Source of the DNA: Pyrrhoderma lamaoense
Taxonomy: Eukaryota; Basidiomycota; Agaricomycetes; Hymenochaetales; Hymenochaetaceae
Length of the DNA: 64,000 nt
Assembly (NCBI GenBank): GCA_002794735.1
Contig: NBAZ01000003.1
Span: forward strand, 1,922,001-1,986,000
Direction: 5' to 3'
Both the position numbers and the translations under genes were made by a program. This document shows, in pieces, positions 10,026 through 22,845 of this stretch. Position 1 is the first letter of the stretch; the number at the start of each line of letters is the position of its first letter. Under the pieces are notes generated by a model. That model was not told the origin of the DNA, did not search any database, and was given only the letters and a program-made list of their open reading frames with translations.

Positions 10026-13000
10026 TCAAACATCACTATCACTCGTATTACTATCACTCTCGTCCTGTCCCCAAACCGCAAACGCACGGCGAACACAACT
10101 CGAGTCTCGCGATCGACTCCGTTGCTGCACGCGTCCCGGAGCCGATGTCATCGTACCCGCAGCCACACCCCCACCATTTCCACCCCCTGGTCCTGATACT
10201 GATACTGATACTGACCCCGCACCAGATAGCTGCTGTTGCTGCTGCTGTTGGTTATGGTGGTGATGATTCGCCTGAGTATGCCCCCAACTAGACACAGTAG
10301 GCGTCTTCATATTCGCACTATCCGCCTCCACGTCCCTATCCCGAGGTATCCTCGACCGTCCACCGCTCAACATATGCGGCGCATGAATATGGTCTCGTTC
10401 TCCCTTCTCGTCTGGATGTGGTCCAATGTCAATGCCGACACCAACACCAGGTGCGAACGTAGGAGATCCGTTCGAGGGTGAAGAGGCCTCGGAAGCGTAT
10501 TCCCCACCGAACGAGACGTGTCTCGGGCTTACACGCGGTGGATGAGGATGCGCACCAGCGAACCTATCCGGAGTCTCAATCCCACTCCTCTCGCTTCCTC
10601 TCTCATTAACACCACCAACACCACCACCACTAACAGCAGTAGTCCAATCAGGAGGAGAAGATGGGTACGAGATTCCGTTGACGCCAATCCCTTGTTGTTG
10701 AGCGAGGGCAAGGGCTGCCACTCGAGCTTCTGCTCTTGTCTTTTCTGTCGAGCTTCTTCTTGTGCTTTTGCCATCCCCACCAAGTCTGTACATGATGGTA
10801 CAGCACTAGCTTCAGGTGCACTAGAATCATCAATATCAAACTTCTCTTCCTCTTCATCATATTCTTCTTCCTCCTCCTCTTCATCGTCGTCTTCCTCTTC
10901 GTTTCCAACATCATCATCATCTTCGTCTTTCTCTCTAATCCCCGTCTTAGCTAAAGAGACAGCCCCACTAGATCCATCCACTTCCACATTCTTCCTGTTA
11001 TCCCTGTTACCGTTACTGTTAGCGTTATTGCTATCCTTATGAGAGCTTCCAGACTTGTGCTTCACGGGTCCCTCTTCAACAACCACGAAAGACTTTTGTC
11101 TCTCCCGTTCGTTCCACTTGAGCGTCCGTGAGATTGCGTGGAACCAATCCGTCGATTGCTTATCAGCGCAAACAGTCGGGAAAGGATATTTCGACGCGGT
11201 CACTTTGATATGGTCGCCCTCTACATACGATATGAATCAAATTAGTTACACGTCAAAAAAGAAAAAGGAAAATATATAATAATGATAATAGTAAAAATAA
11301 CAAATTGAACGAATCATAACGGAACGTCTACACAACTTCCTAACAACTAGGAACTGAAAGACAGAAAATAATACAAGAAAAACAAAAACTGAAAAATGGA
11401 ACACATACGTTTGAGTTCCACACGCCCACGTCCATCAAACGACGCCCAAGCTGTGCTCCTAGAGTTATACGGAACGCAGATACGTAATTCCATACTGTCA
11501 GGTAGTAACATTGGCCTGAACGATAGTGTATGTGGGCATATGGGAGTAATTAAGATCGCTGGTATCTCAGGGTGTACTAAGGAACCACCAGCAGATAACT
11601 AGACGATAAACAAGAGAAAGAAGGCAATTCGGTTGATAAGATTGCCATCCCCCCTTAAAGTCAGTAACTTTCCTTTCAAATCTAATCGAGGACAGATAAA
11701 GAGGAGAAGAGGATCTAGGTACGTACCGAATAGGCTGTTGAACCGGTAGGAGTCGAGACTGTTAATCCATCAGCTTGGACAGTCGTCATATGGTGTTCAT
11801 CACCTAATAATCCAAAAAAAGTGAATACAATCCGTCAATCACAAGGTCCTCCTTCTCTTAGCATTCTCGAGAGCCAAGTTCAAATTCAACTTACCAAACA
11901 ATTCTAGTAACGATACATACGGGCTTGGCCCACGATCAACAACGAGATCATTTAACACCTCAAAGCTCTCCACTGGTCTAGTGGTGAAACACATGATTTC
12001 TTTATCTTTACCACTCTTCTTCCCGCCTTCCTTAACACCCACACCCGTCTCGCTCCAACCACCCTCAAGTGCTTCCCATCCACCTTTTTCGATATTCCTC
12101 ATCATGATCTCACCAGTATCGGCTTTTTTGACCGCCCGACGCCCCTTTCCCGGTTCTGGAGCAACAGCTCTGTAAACGGTACACGTGAAACGCATACGTA
12201 GGTTAACACGGATACCATTGTCAATGGCACTGTCCATAACCGCTCGGTGATCGGCGAAATCAAAGTTTGTTAGGAAACCGAGGGAGCCTAGAGCGAATGG
12301 TAACACAGGTGGGACAATCCGCTGGAATAACCAAGAGGTGAAAAGGACGGTTCCATCTCCACCAAGCTACGTTGAAAAAAAAAAAGATCATAAAGTCAAT
12401 GCAACGGAAGCATATAATAAGAGATGCAGAAATAAACTTACAGTCACCACAAAGTCAAATAGCTGAGGACTTTTAGTACACATATCACTCGTCCAATACC
12501 GCAACTGTCCTTCCTGATTCCCATTACAATCCAACCCCTGACCGTTATTTCCGTTCACCATACCTGCGAGCGAATGATTACTAGAAGACCGCCTCCGTGG
12601 GAACGGAACAAAAAGTTCAGGATGGTCACGTTCAATCCCGGCTGCATCAAACCGCTTAGAACATCGGAGTTGGTTATCGACATATACCACTAGCCCACGC
12701 CCACCATACCGTGGTTTTTGCATTAGGTACAAGGCTAGTTCACGAGTCAATTTTATGAGCCTGTTATCTCGGGCTTTTGTGATGATGAGAACATTTTGAA
12801 TGTTCGATCGGACTCGAGCACGTCCTATTATTGTATTGTTAGTTTAATTCGTTGGTTTATGTAGATAAAAAGAGGTAAAATCAAAGAGATAAAAATAATA
12901 ACATAAAAAAGTTCCACAAAGTTAGCGCTCATAATTCAAATATAGCTTGCTCTTGACAGGGCGGTGAAAAAACAAAGGTGAATACAGGGTAGTTAAGCCT

Positions 13001-14474
13001 TTGATAGAGACGTTTCGGAACAGGCGATAACAAGAGAGATAAAAATATAGCATATAGTGTCATATTCTGGACTTACCAAGCTGCTTGCTCATCTCACGTA
13101 CGCCAACGGCTGTCTCCGCAAGCTGACGCGTAAGACTAGCCCCATCTTCATCGTCCATGTCACTATCAGGAGAGCTTCCCGGAGAGGTCATAGGGGGCGG
13201 CAAGGGTATAGCGGGATGCGGAGCCTGTACATGATGTGTCGGATGGTGGTGTAGGGGATGAGGTTGTTGATATTGTTGTTGTTGTTGATTTGAGTTCGGG
13301 TATGCGTGTTTGCCTAAATCGGGTGCCTGCATATGTTGCAAAGACTGTGACTGTGGAGGAGCCGAACGCGAAGCCAATGAGTGCGAAGAAGGCAGACCCA
13401 TCATATTACTTTTCTTGCTGTTCAGCCAATCAGTGAGGGAAACACCCTTTTCGAGGAAGGAGTGGACAAAGCAGGGGGAAGTAAGTGTGGGTTGGTAGTG
13501 GTGTTGGTGTTGCTGTTGTTGTTGGCGATGAAGCTGGTGAGGGCGATTTTGACTAAGAAGGGAAGCGTTCAGGGGGTGGCCGTTGAGGAGCCCGTCTCAG
13601 AAGGAGTTAGTCTACTGGTGATTGAGAGGGAGGAGGAGGAGGTATCATAACCATTTGGTTTTGTATTGTTATTGGTGCTGAGAGAGTTGATAGTTGTTGT
13701 TGTAGGATTACAGATGCTCAAACTTCTTCCTTCGGCATTAGGACTAGCAGATTGGGATTGTTGAGAAATATTATGAGTATGGTGATTGTCATCATTCATT
13801 ATGGAACAATCCATCTTCAGCCGAGTTGCTGACGTCGCCGTCCCCGGTTGCACGGCCGGCGATGCGTTGGATGTGTAATGCTCACTACTCGGTGAGAACC
13901 TTGCTTGATTTTCAATCCCAGCTCCAGTACAGATGCTGTTATTGACGCTGCTCGTTTCAGTGGGAGCGAGCGTGTGAGAGGGAGGAGGATGAGGAGCTGC
14001 CATTGGTGACAGTGACTCTTCCGGCTTAGTCGCGCTCCGTTGAGTCTCACTCACATACTCTTTACTATCTTCATTACCACCATCACCGAGCCCACTTCCT
14101 TCGGTTCCTCCTCTCACAGCGACTGGTGAACCAGCTACAAGCTGTATATCCGGCGTCCAATCCTGTTTCTCAATATGCAGACTCGATGGCCTGCTATTGC
14201 GTCTAGACACCGCTGGTGAAGGCTCCGTTTTATAGCCCGAGATTGAGCTCATGCCAAGATTGGGATCGTACGTTTCGGAGAACGCGGTCGACGAGGATGT
14301 AGCCGAACGAGGGGAGGGAGTCATCGGTGTAGTCGGCGGTGTTGAGTATGTCTCTGTATCGTCGTTGGCGTCGTCGTCAAGAGCAGTTAGGTAATTCTGA
14401 TTGATTGAAGTGGTGGAAGATGAAGATGATGTTGAAGAGGAAGAGTGAACAGATTTTAAGACGTGTTGTAACAT
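10026..14474 (-). CDS. NAD+ kinase with long disordered N- and C-terminal extensions
   Basis: NAD kinase phosphorylates NAD(H) to NADP(H) using ATP. The catalytic core carries the nucleotide-binding motif [14 protein letters not shown], then [15 protein letters not shown], and the second hallmark [15 protein letters not shown] followed by [15 protein letters not shown]. The core starts [19 protein letters not shown] after an intron whose donor is near 13070. The start is the ATG at 14474 in good context (CAACAAATG). It is followed by about 450 residues of Ser/Thr, Gln/His and Pro-rich sequence. After the core comes a strongly acidic Glu/Asp run (near 10845-10935) and a Gly/Ser/Gln tail ending [15 protein letters not shown]. 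One base is missing within the C-run at 13572-13576, where TATP must join [10 protein letters not shown] second frame change lies near 10731-10746. Fungal NAD kinases often have long tails, but the location of this one cannot be predicted. Confidence 0.9.
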
Positions 14475-15403
14475 TTGTTGATAGATTGGAAATGATTAGT
14501 AGGCAATTGTATGCGTGTTATGTATGCTATGTTGGACGTAAATAGTGATTATGTATGTGTGTAAGTATAAAATGTGTATAAAAGGACACGCAGACCGGCT
14601 GCGTGAGGCCTGAGTGTCGAGGACGGAATTAGAAAAGACGAAAGGTGGCGATTGCTTGCGAGAGTACGAGGGAATGTGCAACTTAAGTATACGATGAATG
14701 ACCGTCTGCGAATGTAATTTTATTGCCAATCTCCTGGACAACGTAGGACGGACAGCCGACGTTTGAGAGGGGAGAACAAGTAGAGACTGAGCGTCGATAG
14801 GCCCAACGGTCTCAACGATCTCTTTCATTCCTCATTTGATCTCCATCTTTTCATCTTTTCTGCCGTACTACCAATCAACAGGCAACTGCACTTGCTCTGG
14901 AACTTCATTCGACGAACGTGCCGTCCACCCTGCCGTCTTCGGGTGTGCCTGCCAGCTTTCCTATCACAGTCTTGCGTCTCCCTCCGTCCTCGTCGTCAGG
15001 ACTACGACGCTAACGCTAGTGTTTCCCACTCTCGCCCTTTCTCTCCTATCCTTCTCAGCGCACAACTTCTACTTACAGCTGAACAGGTCCCATCAGCTGC
15101 ATCGTTCCTATTCTTGAACACAAAGATCAGATCCTGGTAGTTAATTTACGTGGAAGAAAGCCAAGACCTTTCTCTCCCCCTCTTTCAAGAGTGCTGTTAC
15201 AACCTCATCAATTCTCACATTCATCTTTCACAGCGTGTTGATGTCGAATTGGAACTAGCAGCAACCAACAGATGTTCCATCTCCAAACTCCCTTTAAATT
15301 TAAACACAAAACACAAAACAAAACAAACTCTGTTCATTCGATTTCCCTATCTGAGCCGAGTTTTTATAAGCTTCCCAATTAACTAGGGCAAACTCCGTCC
15401 ATC

Positions 15404-15424
15404 GATAGGATAGATAGATAGATA
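15404..15424. repeat. GATA microsatellite
   Basis: Five GATA units, four of them in perfect tandem, about 150 nt upstream of the poly(A) tract. Confidence 0.75.
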
Positions 15425-15566
15425 TGCAAACAAACAGAAAAAAAAATAGAAACTATGCACGTATGCAGAGATGGCGACACAAACAAATTGCCTCCGTCCG
15501 TCGCCCGTCACCGATTGGTTCACTTCTCCCGATTCTTGTAGTAGATAGTGTAGTAATATGTTATGA

Positions 15567-15676
<110 letters not shown>

Positions 15677-17445
15677 GTCTAGGTGATGTACCTTACACCC
15701 TTGTATCACTGTATCACACCCCCCATCCCCGGTGAATCACATCTCACATTGAGTGATTCTTTCTTCTGTAAGGAATAATCGACCGTTGTCATTCACAATT
15801 CCGTGTATGATTGCGTAGAAAGGAAGAAAGGAAGGATCCATTCTCATACTGAAAAATACTTACGTTTATATCACCATATCTCGCGCCTCACATGTTTGTG
15901 GTAGGCGAGCGGATCTTCTTTACTTTTCTTTAAGAACTTGTGTTATTAGATTATCTGTTGGATGCCCGGCTTTACTACTTAGCTAGTACGTGTACTATCC
16001 TGTTTGTTTTATTCATCCGCGGTTTTAACCAATAGTTTCGGGATAAATGGCCGCTAATAAGCACCTGAATCACTTTCAAGAGACTAGGGGAAATCATAAT
16101 AGCGAGACAGCAAAGGGAGTACAAACAAAGTGCGATATTCACTTTATCAAGACTAAGATTAACCAATAGCACACCTGTACATCATCAACAGTAATAGCAA
16201 ATGATGAAAGATAATGAACAATGAGTAACAATCACCAAGGACGTTTAACGGGCTCAGCTCGCTTACATGTAATATTAACGGCTTCCGTAAGTTGTGACAC
16301 CACCACATTCAAACAAACTAAAGCGCGACCAATGAGCTCTCTATATCAACTATCGTTGCATTGCATTAGAGTCCTATGCACGTACTGTGTATTTGTTATC
16401 CGTACTTGTCCTTATGGCTTTTCTACTCCTTACACTATACATGTATGTGCATCTATGCAATACATCTCTGGGATGACAAAGCACACGGAGATACACGGTA
16501 CTTGCGGGCAAAGGAGGACCACCTATGACTCGTTAGTGCAAAGTCAAACCAAGTCAATCGGAGCCTCCAATTGCAAAGTTAATGCGCTCAATTTATTGTT
16601 GATCTTTGTTGAGGACAAGAGTACAAAAAATGAGAAAACTCTGCTAACTTTCTTCTTTTTTCGTTATTACTTCATGTGATTCACAATGTTAGAAATTTTA
16701 CTATGAGATGTGATATACATGTGTTAAACATTATAAGCATAACTCTGCTTGAGCTTGAAGTACTTCTATCTAGCTAGCTCAGTTGAGAGTCGAGATTTGT
16801 CCATAAACATACACAATACACCTCAGGACTAAAGCGGTTTCACGTGGTTGCGTTCTTATTTTATAACAAATTGTTAATTGACGTTGCCATGTGTACATAC
16901 ACGTAGATATTGGAAGATCGTAGAGCAATAAAAAGAATGAATCTTCCCCGAGACTGTAACTCATGTAATATGAAGTAAAGAATGTAGCATACAAAAAAGA
17001 AAAGAAAGGGGAAAAACTAATAATCCTAATTGATAATACACATACGTAAACAGTTTACTATAGTTTATAAGACCACTTCAAAAAAATGAGTTCATTTTAG
17101 TTAATATGTTAAATATCGATTTTTCTTATCAAACGTGCTAGAAAAATGTCGCTTTCAAATAACTACAACTTCAATTATAGATGTATTATAAATGAACAAA
17201 AACACAAAGCAGATCTGTAGAAGCGCAGCCGCACATGAATAATAAATAGAAGCAAAGTCGCGTACACAATCACACACAACCACACATCCATATATGGAAT
17301 ATCTACTTTGTTCTTTTAAGGCACAGACACAGACACAAACCTCGATTTGAAACTCGCATACGACGATGTCTTGATGCTATTTATAGGTTTTTGTTCCCTG
17401 TTATTATACATGTATTATCATAGCTGCATTTTTTGTAAATATTGC

Positions 17446-17468
17446 TATTGTTCTATCTAAGAACAATA
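17446..17468. repeat. Perfect 9-bp inverted repeat, 5-nt loop
   Basis: TATTGTTCT, loop ATCTA, then AGAACAATA. A short hairpin in the AT-rich region upstream of the GH71 gene; it could equally be a palindromic protein-binding site or chance. Confidence 0.6.
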
Positions 17469-18278
17469 TTGCTAGCTTTCCCTTCCTCCCCCTTCCTTTA
17501 GCTTCACTTGTCTTTATTGTGAGGAAAGTGTGCATATTTCCGGGTTCCGCCTATTCTCGTACGAGTGCCTTCTTCCTTACCTCTCCATGCTAAGTATGCA
17601 GCGTGATTATATTTGATACAACTTTTCCTTCTCTCCCTTCTAACAACTCATCCATCTCCCTCCTGGCCGCCCACTAAACTATTCTACTTTCTTTTTCTCT
17701 TCTTTCCCTTTCTCCTTACTTTCATTTTCCATATCAGGTACGCACTACATTGCATCTCTTTCCTGTTCTACCTTCTCACCTCATACAAATTTAATCCTTT
17801 ACATTTTTAGTCTATCCTAACTAAACTTAGTTGCAGCCTCTACTCCCGACTTTCCACCAGCTGGCACCTGGATATAAGTGATCAACCCTCCTTGTCTCTC
17901 CTTTTACTTTGCAAGTAAAACTGATAACAAAAGAAAGAGAGTTGTAAAATCTCGAAATCGAGGATCTCGTTAATACTATCTCAGTCTATATCCATTCTTT
18001 CCTGTTACCCCCCTACCCACCTTGGTTCTTCGTCTTTTTTTGAACAGAAAGAGGGAGGGCTCCTTAAATAGATAATATTGCTTTTACTTTGATAGAAGGT
18101 CAAACAGTTATCACTTCCTTTGCCTGTTAGCTACCTCCGCCCTTTCCCCTTCTCCTCCAGGTCCAGAAGCGTCAAGACTCGAAACCTTTCAAGAGCCGAA
18201 CGGGTTTCTTCTGCTCAAAGGAAGGAAGAAAATTATCTGATCTCTGTACTAGATAACTCGAGTTCAAAACCTTGAAAG

Positions 18279-20734
18279 ATGTACCACAACATCAATGTCA
18301 TCAAGCTCATACACATATCACTAGCTTTTCTTGTATCGATTCAATTATCACTATCAGTCTTAGCCTTACCTTATTTACCTGCATCCTTCTCTCCCTCTCC
18401 TCGCTCAACGAGTTCATGGCGTTTTTCTCGGTCTTCCTATTACTCTTTCCCGTCTCTCCATCCATTCAGGAGAGATAATGAGACGAATGGGAGTAACGAC
18501 ACCACCACTAGTTCGACTAACAGCACCTCCAACTCCAGCTCCAACTCTAGCTCCGAATCCGGATCTAGTACACAACGATACGTCTTCGCTCACCACATGG
18601 TAGGCAACACAGCTCCCTACACCTCAAGCGACTGGTCAGAAGACATCAAATTAGCTAGTGCAGCGGGTATTGACGCCTTTGCTCTCAACATTGGTACAGA
18701 TTCTTGGCAGGCTACTCAGATTCAGAATGCGTATGATGCTGCTGAACAGTCTGGGACGGGTTTTAAGATGTTTATTTCTCTTGATATGACGTGCGTGTGT
18801 TTCCTCTCTCTCCCCCCCCCCCCTTTCCTCTATACACACACTATTCTGCTATCTCATTTATTTGCGCTGTGTATAAAGGAGTATATGGTATAAGCTTTAT
18901 ACATGGATTAAACCCCAACTCGAATTGAAAAACGTTTGGAATAACCAACTTTTCCCTTTCTTTTTTTAATTCTTTCCACACGTTCCTAGCTGACTCTTTT
19001 CAAAAACAAAACAAAACAGGGTACTCCCATGTACAACCTCATCCAATGCCCAAACACTCCGCGATACCATATCCACATACGCCGGACACGCAGCTCAATT
19101 CAAGTATAACGACAAAGCACTCGTAAGCACTTTTTCTGGCGAAAGTTGTACTTTTGGGCAGGGTAGCGTTGCGGAGGGGTGGAAAACGCAGTTTAAGGAC
19201 CAGCTTAGTGGTAGTGGTAACGGTTCGATATTTTTTGTACCTAGTTTCTTTGGAGACCCGTCAACGTTGAGTACGTATAAGGACGTTATTGATGGTGAAT
19301 TCAATGTGAGTCTCTCGTTTTCTTTCTGTACTGTACTTAATTTTGGTTGATTTAAAAAATTACTAACTCGAAAAAACTCAAATTACCTTCCTTCCTTTCA
19401 TATTTTTAAAAGTGGAACTCTGCCTGGCCTGTCAATGTAACTTCCAGTAACATAAACTCACTTCTCTCAAGTGAAGGTGGAAGCTCAGAGAATTTCGTGA
19501 ACAGCACTTCTTCTCCTCTGATGACACAGACCGGAGAAGCTGTTCAAAATATCACAGGATCAGCAAGCTCTGATCAAGACTATATTAACGCCCTGAATTC
19601 AATGGGTGATAAGTTATATTTAGCCTCAGGTAAGTTGTTAGTTATTGATCTGCACTTTAAAATCTCACGCTGGTGTTGTATTAACGAAAATATGCGATAA
19701 TGATATCCTATAGTTTCGCCGTGGTTCTTCACGCATTATTCCCCTCAGACGTATAACAAGAATGTAAGCTAGACCCACCCGTTCACCATTGGACTCCCTA
19801 TAGGGGAACTGATGATCCTTATTTATTATGGATATTTCCCTGTCGTTATTTTCCTTAGTTCATATACCTTTCTGACCAACTATACCCAACACGATGGCAA
19901 ACCATAATCAAGAACCGTGAAAATTATCCCATGATAGAGATCATCACTTGGAACGACTATGGCGAATCGCATTACATAGGTCCTATCAAGGGTTCACAAC
20001 CTAATAGTCAAGAATGGGTAGACGGATTTGATCACACGGCTTGGCTAGACCTTACCACGTATTTCACAAAAGCGTATAAAGGTGATGGTACTATTGAGGT
20101 GGACCAAGATAAGATTTATGTTTGGGCAAGACCACATTCTAAGAATGCTACTGCTTCTGCTGATTCCGTTGGGAAACCAGACAATGCTGACATCGTGAGT
20201 ATTCATTTTATGTTGTTTTGTTTAACTTTATTTTTTATATCTATTTTGTGTGGCATCACAACATTTCTTACTGATGTATACTTTCTGTGTTTACAGTTAG
20301 AAGATGCGTTATTCGCAATCGTGCTCGCAAAATCTGAAGCAGAAGTGACACTCTCAACGACATCCAACAACAAGACTGTGACTGTTCCAGAAGGAATGAC
20401 ACAGCTTTCCCTACCCCTCACAGCAGGAGATACCATTAAAGCAGTGTTGAGTAGGAATGGTTTGCCCGTTGTGCAGCTTTCTCCAAGCAACTTCACGTTC
20501 GAGGCAAATCCAAAGACGTACAACTTTAATGCATTCTGTGCAATGGCAGATAGCAGTGGTGAAACTAGCAACCCATCAGGAACGAGTAGTAATAGTACGA
20601 GCACTAGTGGCACATCCATGGGAATGACGCAATCAACGCTATCAGCTGATTCAACTCAGTCAACACAAACGGGTTCGCCGAGCACGAGTACAGCTAATAC
20701 AAGCTCACCTACTACAGCATCCACCAATTCTTGA
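18279..20734 (+). CDS. Glycoside hydrolase family 71, alpha-1,3-glucanase (mutanase), secreted
   Basis: GH71 enzymes cut alpha-1,3-glucan, a fungal wall polymer, during wall remodelling or attack on other fungi. The start at 18279 gives a signal peptide (hydrophobic IKLIHISLAFLVSIQLSLSVLA). A Ser/Thr/Asn-rich linker of about 50 residues follows before the catalytic domain. That domain begins RYVFAHHMVGN and continues DWSEDIKLASAAGIDAFALN and KMFISLDMT. After a 230-nt intron come VLPCTTSSNAQTLRD and LVSTFSGESCTFG, then VSPWFFTHYSPQTYNKN and IEIITWNDYGESHYIGP, all typical of the family. The C-terminus is a beta-type domain followed by a Ser/Thr-rich tail to the stop at 20734. There are at least five introns and no frame break was found. 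The Ser/Thr tail would be a natural O-glycosylation region; no GPI signal is clear. Confidence 0.95.
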
Positions 20735-21004
20735 GAACATCAACAATAACAAGACACAGCGCCATACGTCAAAAACCCCGATATATGAGCCACTAGTATA
20801 GCATATCTCATCAACCCAAATTGATTTTGGTTTATTACTGTAGCAATAGAAACTCCGAACCATGTATCCACTACGCTTTGTGCTAAATTTACGTCCAATC
20901 TCCATATTTGTCCGGGAATTATGCTATATAACGGGATGAATAAAGAAAAAAGATGACTCCTAAGCCCCTTTCCTGACTTCCATTCCTTTTGCATTAACAG
21001 ATGT

Positions 21005-22845
21005 TCAGGCCGAGGGACTAGCTAAATCACCCTTTGCCCGTTGAATTTCTAGCTTTTCCATTACTGCACGATGCAGACTAGACTTGACCTTCGACCCGCT
21101 CCCCTTTGAACTCCCAGATTGCAGCGCTTGGGCTGGAGGTATGTTTGTATTGCTGTCCACACTTGCGGTAGCAGACGTATCAATTGATGCCATGTGTGGA
21201 GGGACAATGATCGGTGTGGTCCGAGGTGGGGGTGGCCACTGTATGTTTTTGTGTATCATAGACGAGACAGGAGAGTAATAAATTGGGCTTAGATATATTG
21301 GGGGGAATGAAAGAGATGAGATGAGAGCTTACTCCTCGGTTGGGTTGATTGAAATGCAAGGCGGCCCATGGGGGTGTTTCTTTTCTAGATCAATGATGTG
21401 GTCTTCAAGAAACTTTAACCGATCTAATAATGAGTATGGTTCTGTTGGAACTGTTTAATATCCAGGATTAGCATGAGCGATAACGAAAATTTTTACTTGA
21501 GAAAGAGGAAGGTAAGGGGAAAGGGAGAAGGATATAGAAAATGTCTTTACCATAACGAACAGCTAGATGATCTTCGATGTCTTTAAACCTAGTAGCCAAT
21601 CCGGGATGCGCCTCAGCTGTTACCTCATCGCCTTTCAGCATCCCCAAAGAATCTCGATGTCTAGACACATTCTTATCACCTTCTCCAATTATACCAGCCC
21701 CAGCGGAAGCAGCAGAACGTTTGATGGTACGCTTCAACGGGCCGTCCTCATTCTTTGCAATGTCATACTTCATTTGCAAATCTCTATTCTGGGGTTTCGC
21801 ATCAGCTCGAGCACATGATGGCGGACGTATAGTTTCCTGAGGTGAGAAAGTTGCTGTTGTTGAGGAAGGTGGGGGACTAATTTCAGCGTCAATGTCCATT
21901 GACTTGTTCTCCGTAGTTACGTTATTATTCGTTGGATTCATCGAGGCTTCTGGTAGCAATGATGCCTTATCTGATTCATTCCGTCCTAGATTACTTAGAC
22001 GCTGCCGTTTCTCGGCCATGGACTGTAAGAACTCTAGACGATTTGAGGCATCGTTACGTTTCCGAGATTGCCTTAGAAGCTGAGAGATAGCTTTGGTCGT
22101 CTGTTGAATAACACCGGTTTAGTATAACTCAACGGAGAAACAATATATAGAACGCATACATTCGACGGTGTCTGAACTTCAACCCCAGCTTGAGTTTGGA
22201 CAAACGGAAGTTTCCTTTCATCTACAGTTTCCGGTGTTTGTTTCTCCTTTTCCCCTTTTGTCTCTCTTTCTTGGATATCCTGAAGGAGAGAGTACACGGA
22301 GTTAGCAAAATAGAATATGAACTAGAAACTTGAAAGAAGAACAGAACGAACCATAATATCTTTAACAAATAACATTAGAGCCAGAGGTACCCGTTCCTTC
22401 TCCCATTCCACATTAAACAACATCATATCCTCCTGAAAGCCAGCTAGTGTCTGATGTAGTCCCACCCTCTTCAAGAACTCGCTGAGGGCTGTTTCCCAAT
22501 GCTTCATAAACGGGAGTTCTTTTTCCTTTCCTTTCCCGACAGTCCCGTCGGTCTGGGTTCCAGAGTCCCGGAATGTCCTGTGTGCTCCTAAAGCAGGAGC
22601 ATATGTTTGCTGAGCTCCATACGATTGCGGTGATACAGCATACCAAGATGGAGCATAGTGTGCTGTAGATGGTGCATGTAAAGGCCAATTTGTGTAAGGC
22701 TGGTGTACAGAGAACGAGAAGAGACTGCCATTTGTTGGTGTCTGAGTGTTATGCTTTGCATTTTGAGATGAAGTAGAGCTCTGTGTTCTTTGCGCCCCGA
22801 CGACGACCCACTCGCCGTATTTGAAGTAGTACTATTGTTCGTCAT
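21005..22845 (-). CDS. Coiled-coil protein resembling MBIP (MAP3K12-binding inhibitory protein 1)
   Basis: The start at 22845 reads MTNNSTTSNTASGSSSG. One extra base within the C-run at 22795-22798 (G on the coding strand) is needed to continue into AQRTQSSTSSQNAKHNTQTP and the rest. Then come a conserved helical block (FMKHWETALSEFLKRVGLHQ, GFQEDMMLFNVEWEKERVP), a Lys/Glu-rich segment, and ATRFKDIEDHLAVRYG. After a short intron the sequence is LLDRLKFLEDHIIDLEKKHPPWAALHFNQPNRG, a leucine-zipper-like pattern. The last exon gives WPPPPRTTPIIVPPH and the stop at 21005. The IEDHL...RLKFLEDHIIDLE arrangement resembles the C-terminal zipper region of MBIP, an ATAC acetyltransferase subunit in animals. 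That assignment is tentative; the frame and coding nature are firmer. Confidence 0.6.

Noticed and set aside
14496..14828. 110-codon frame upstream of the NAD kinase start
   Set aside because: Lies in the presumed 5' leader, has no recognisable domain, and the kinase ATG at 14474 has good context of its own.
16221..16679. 152-codon open frame on the plus strand
   Set aside because: Composition is random, no domain, no neighbouring exons, in an AT-rich gap.
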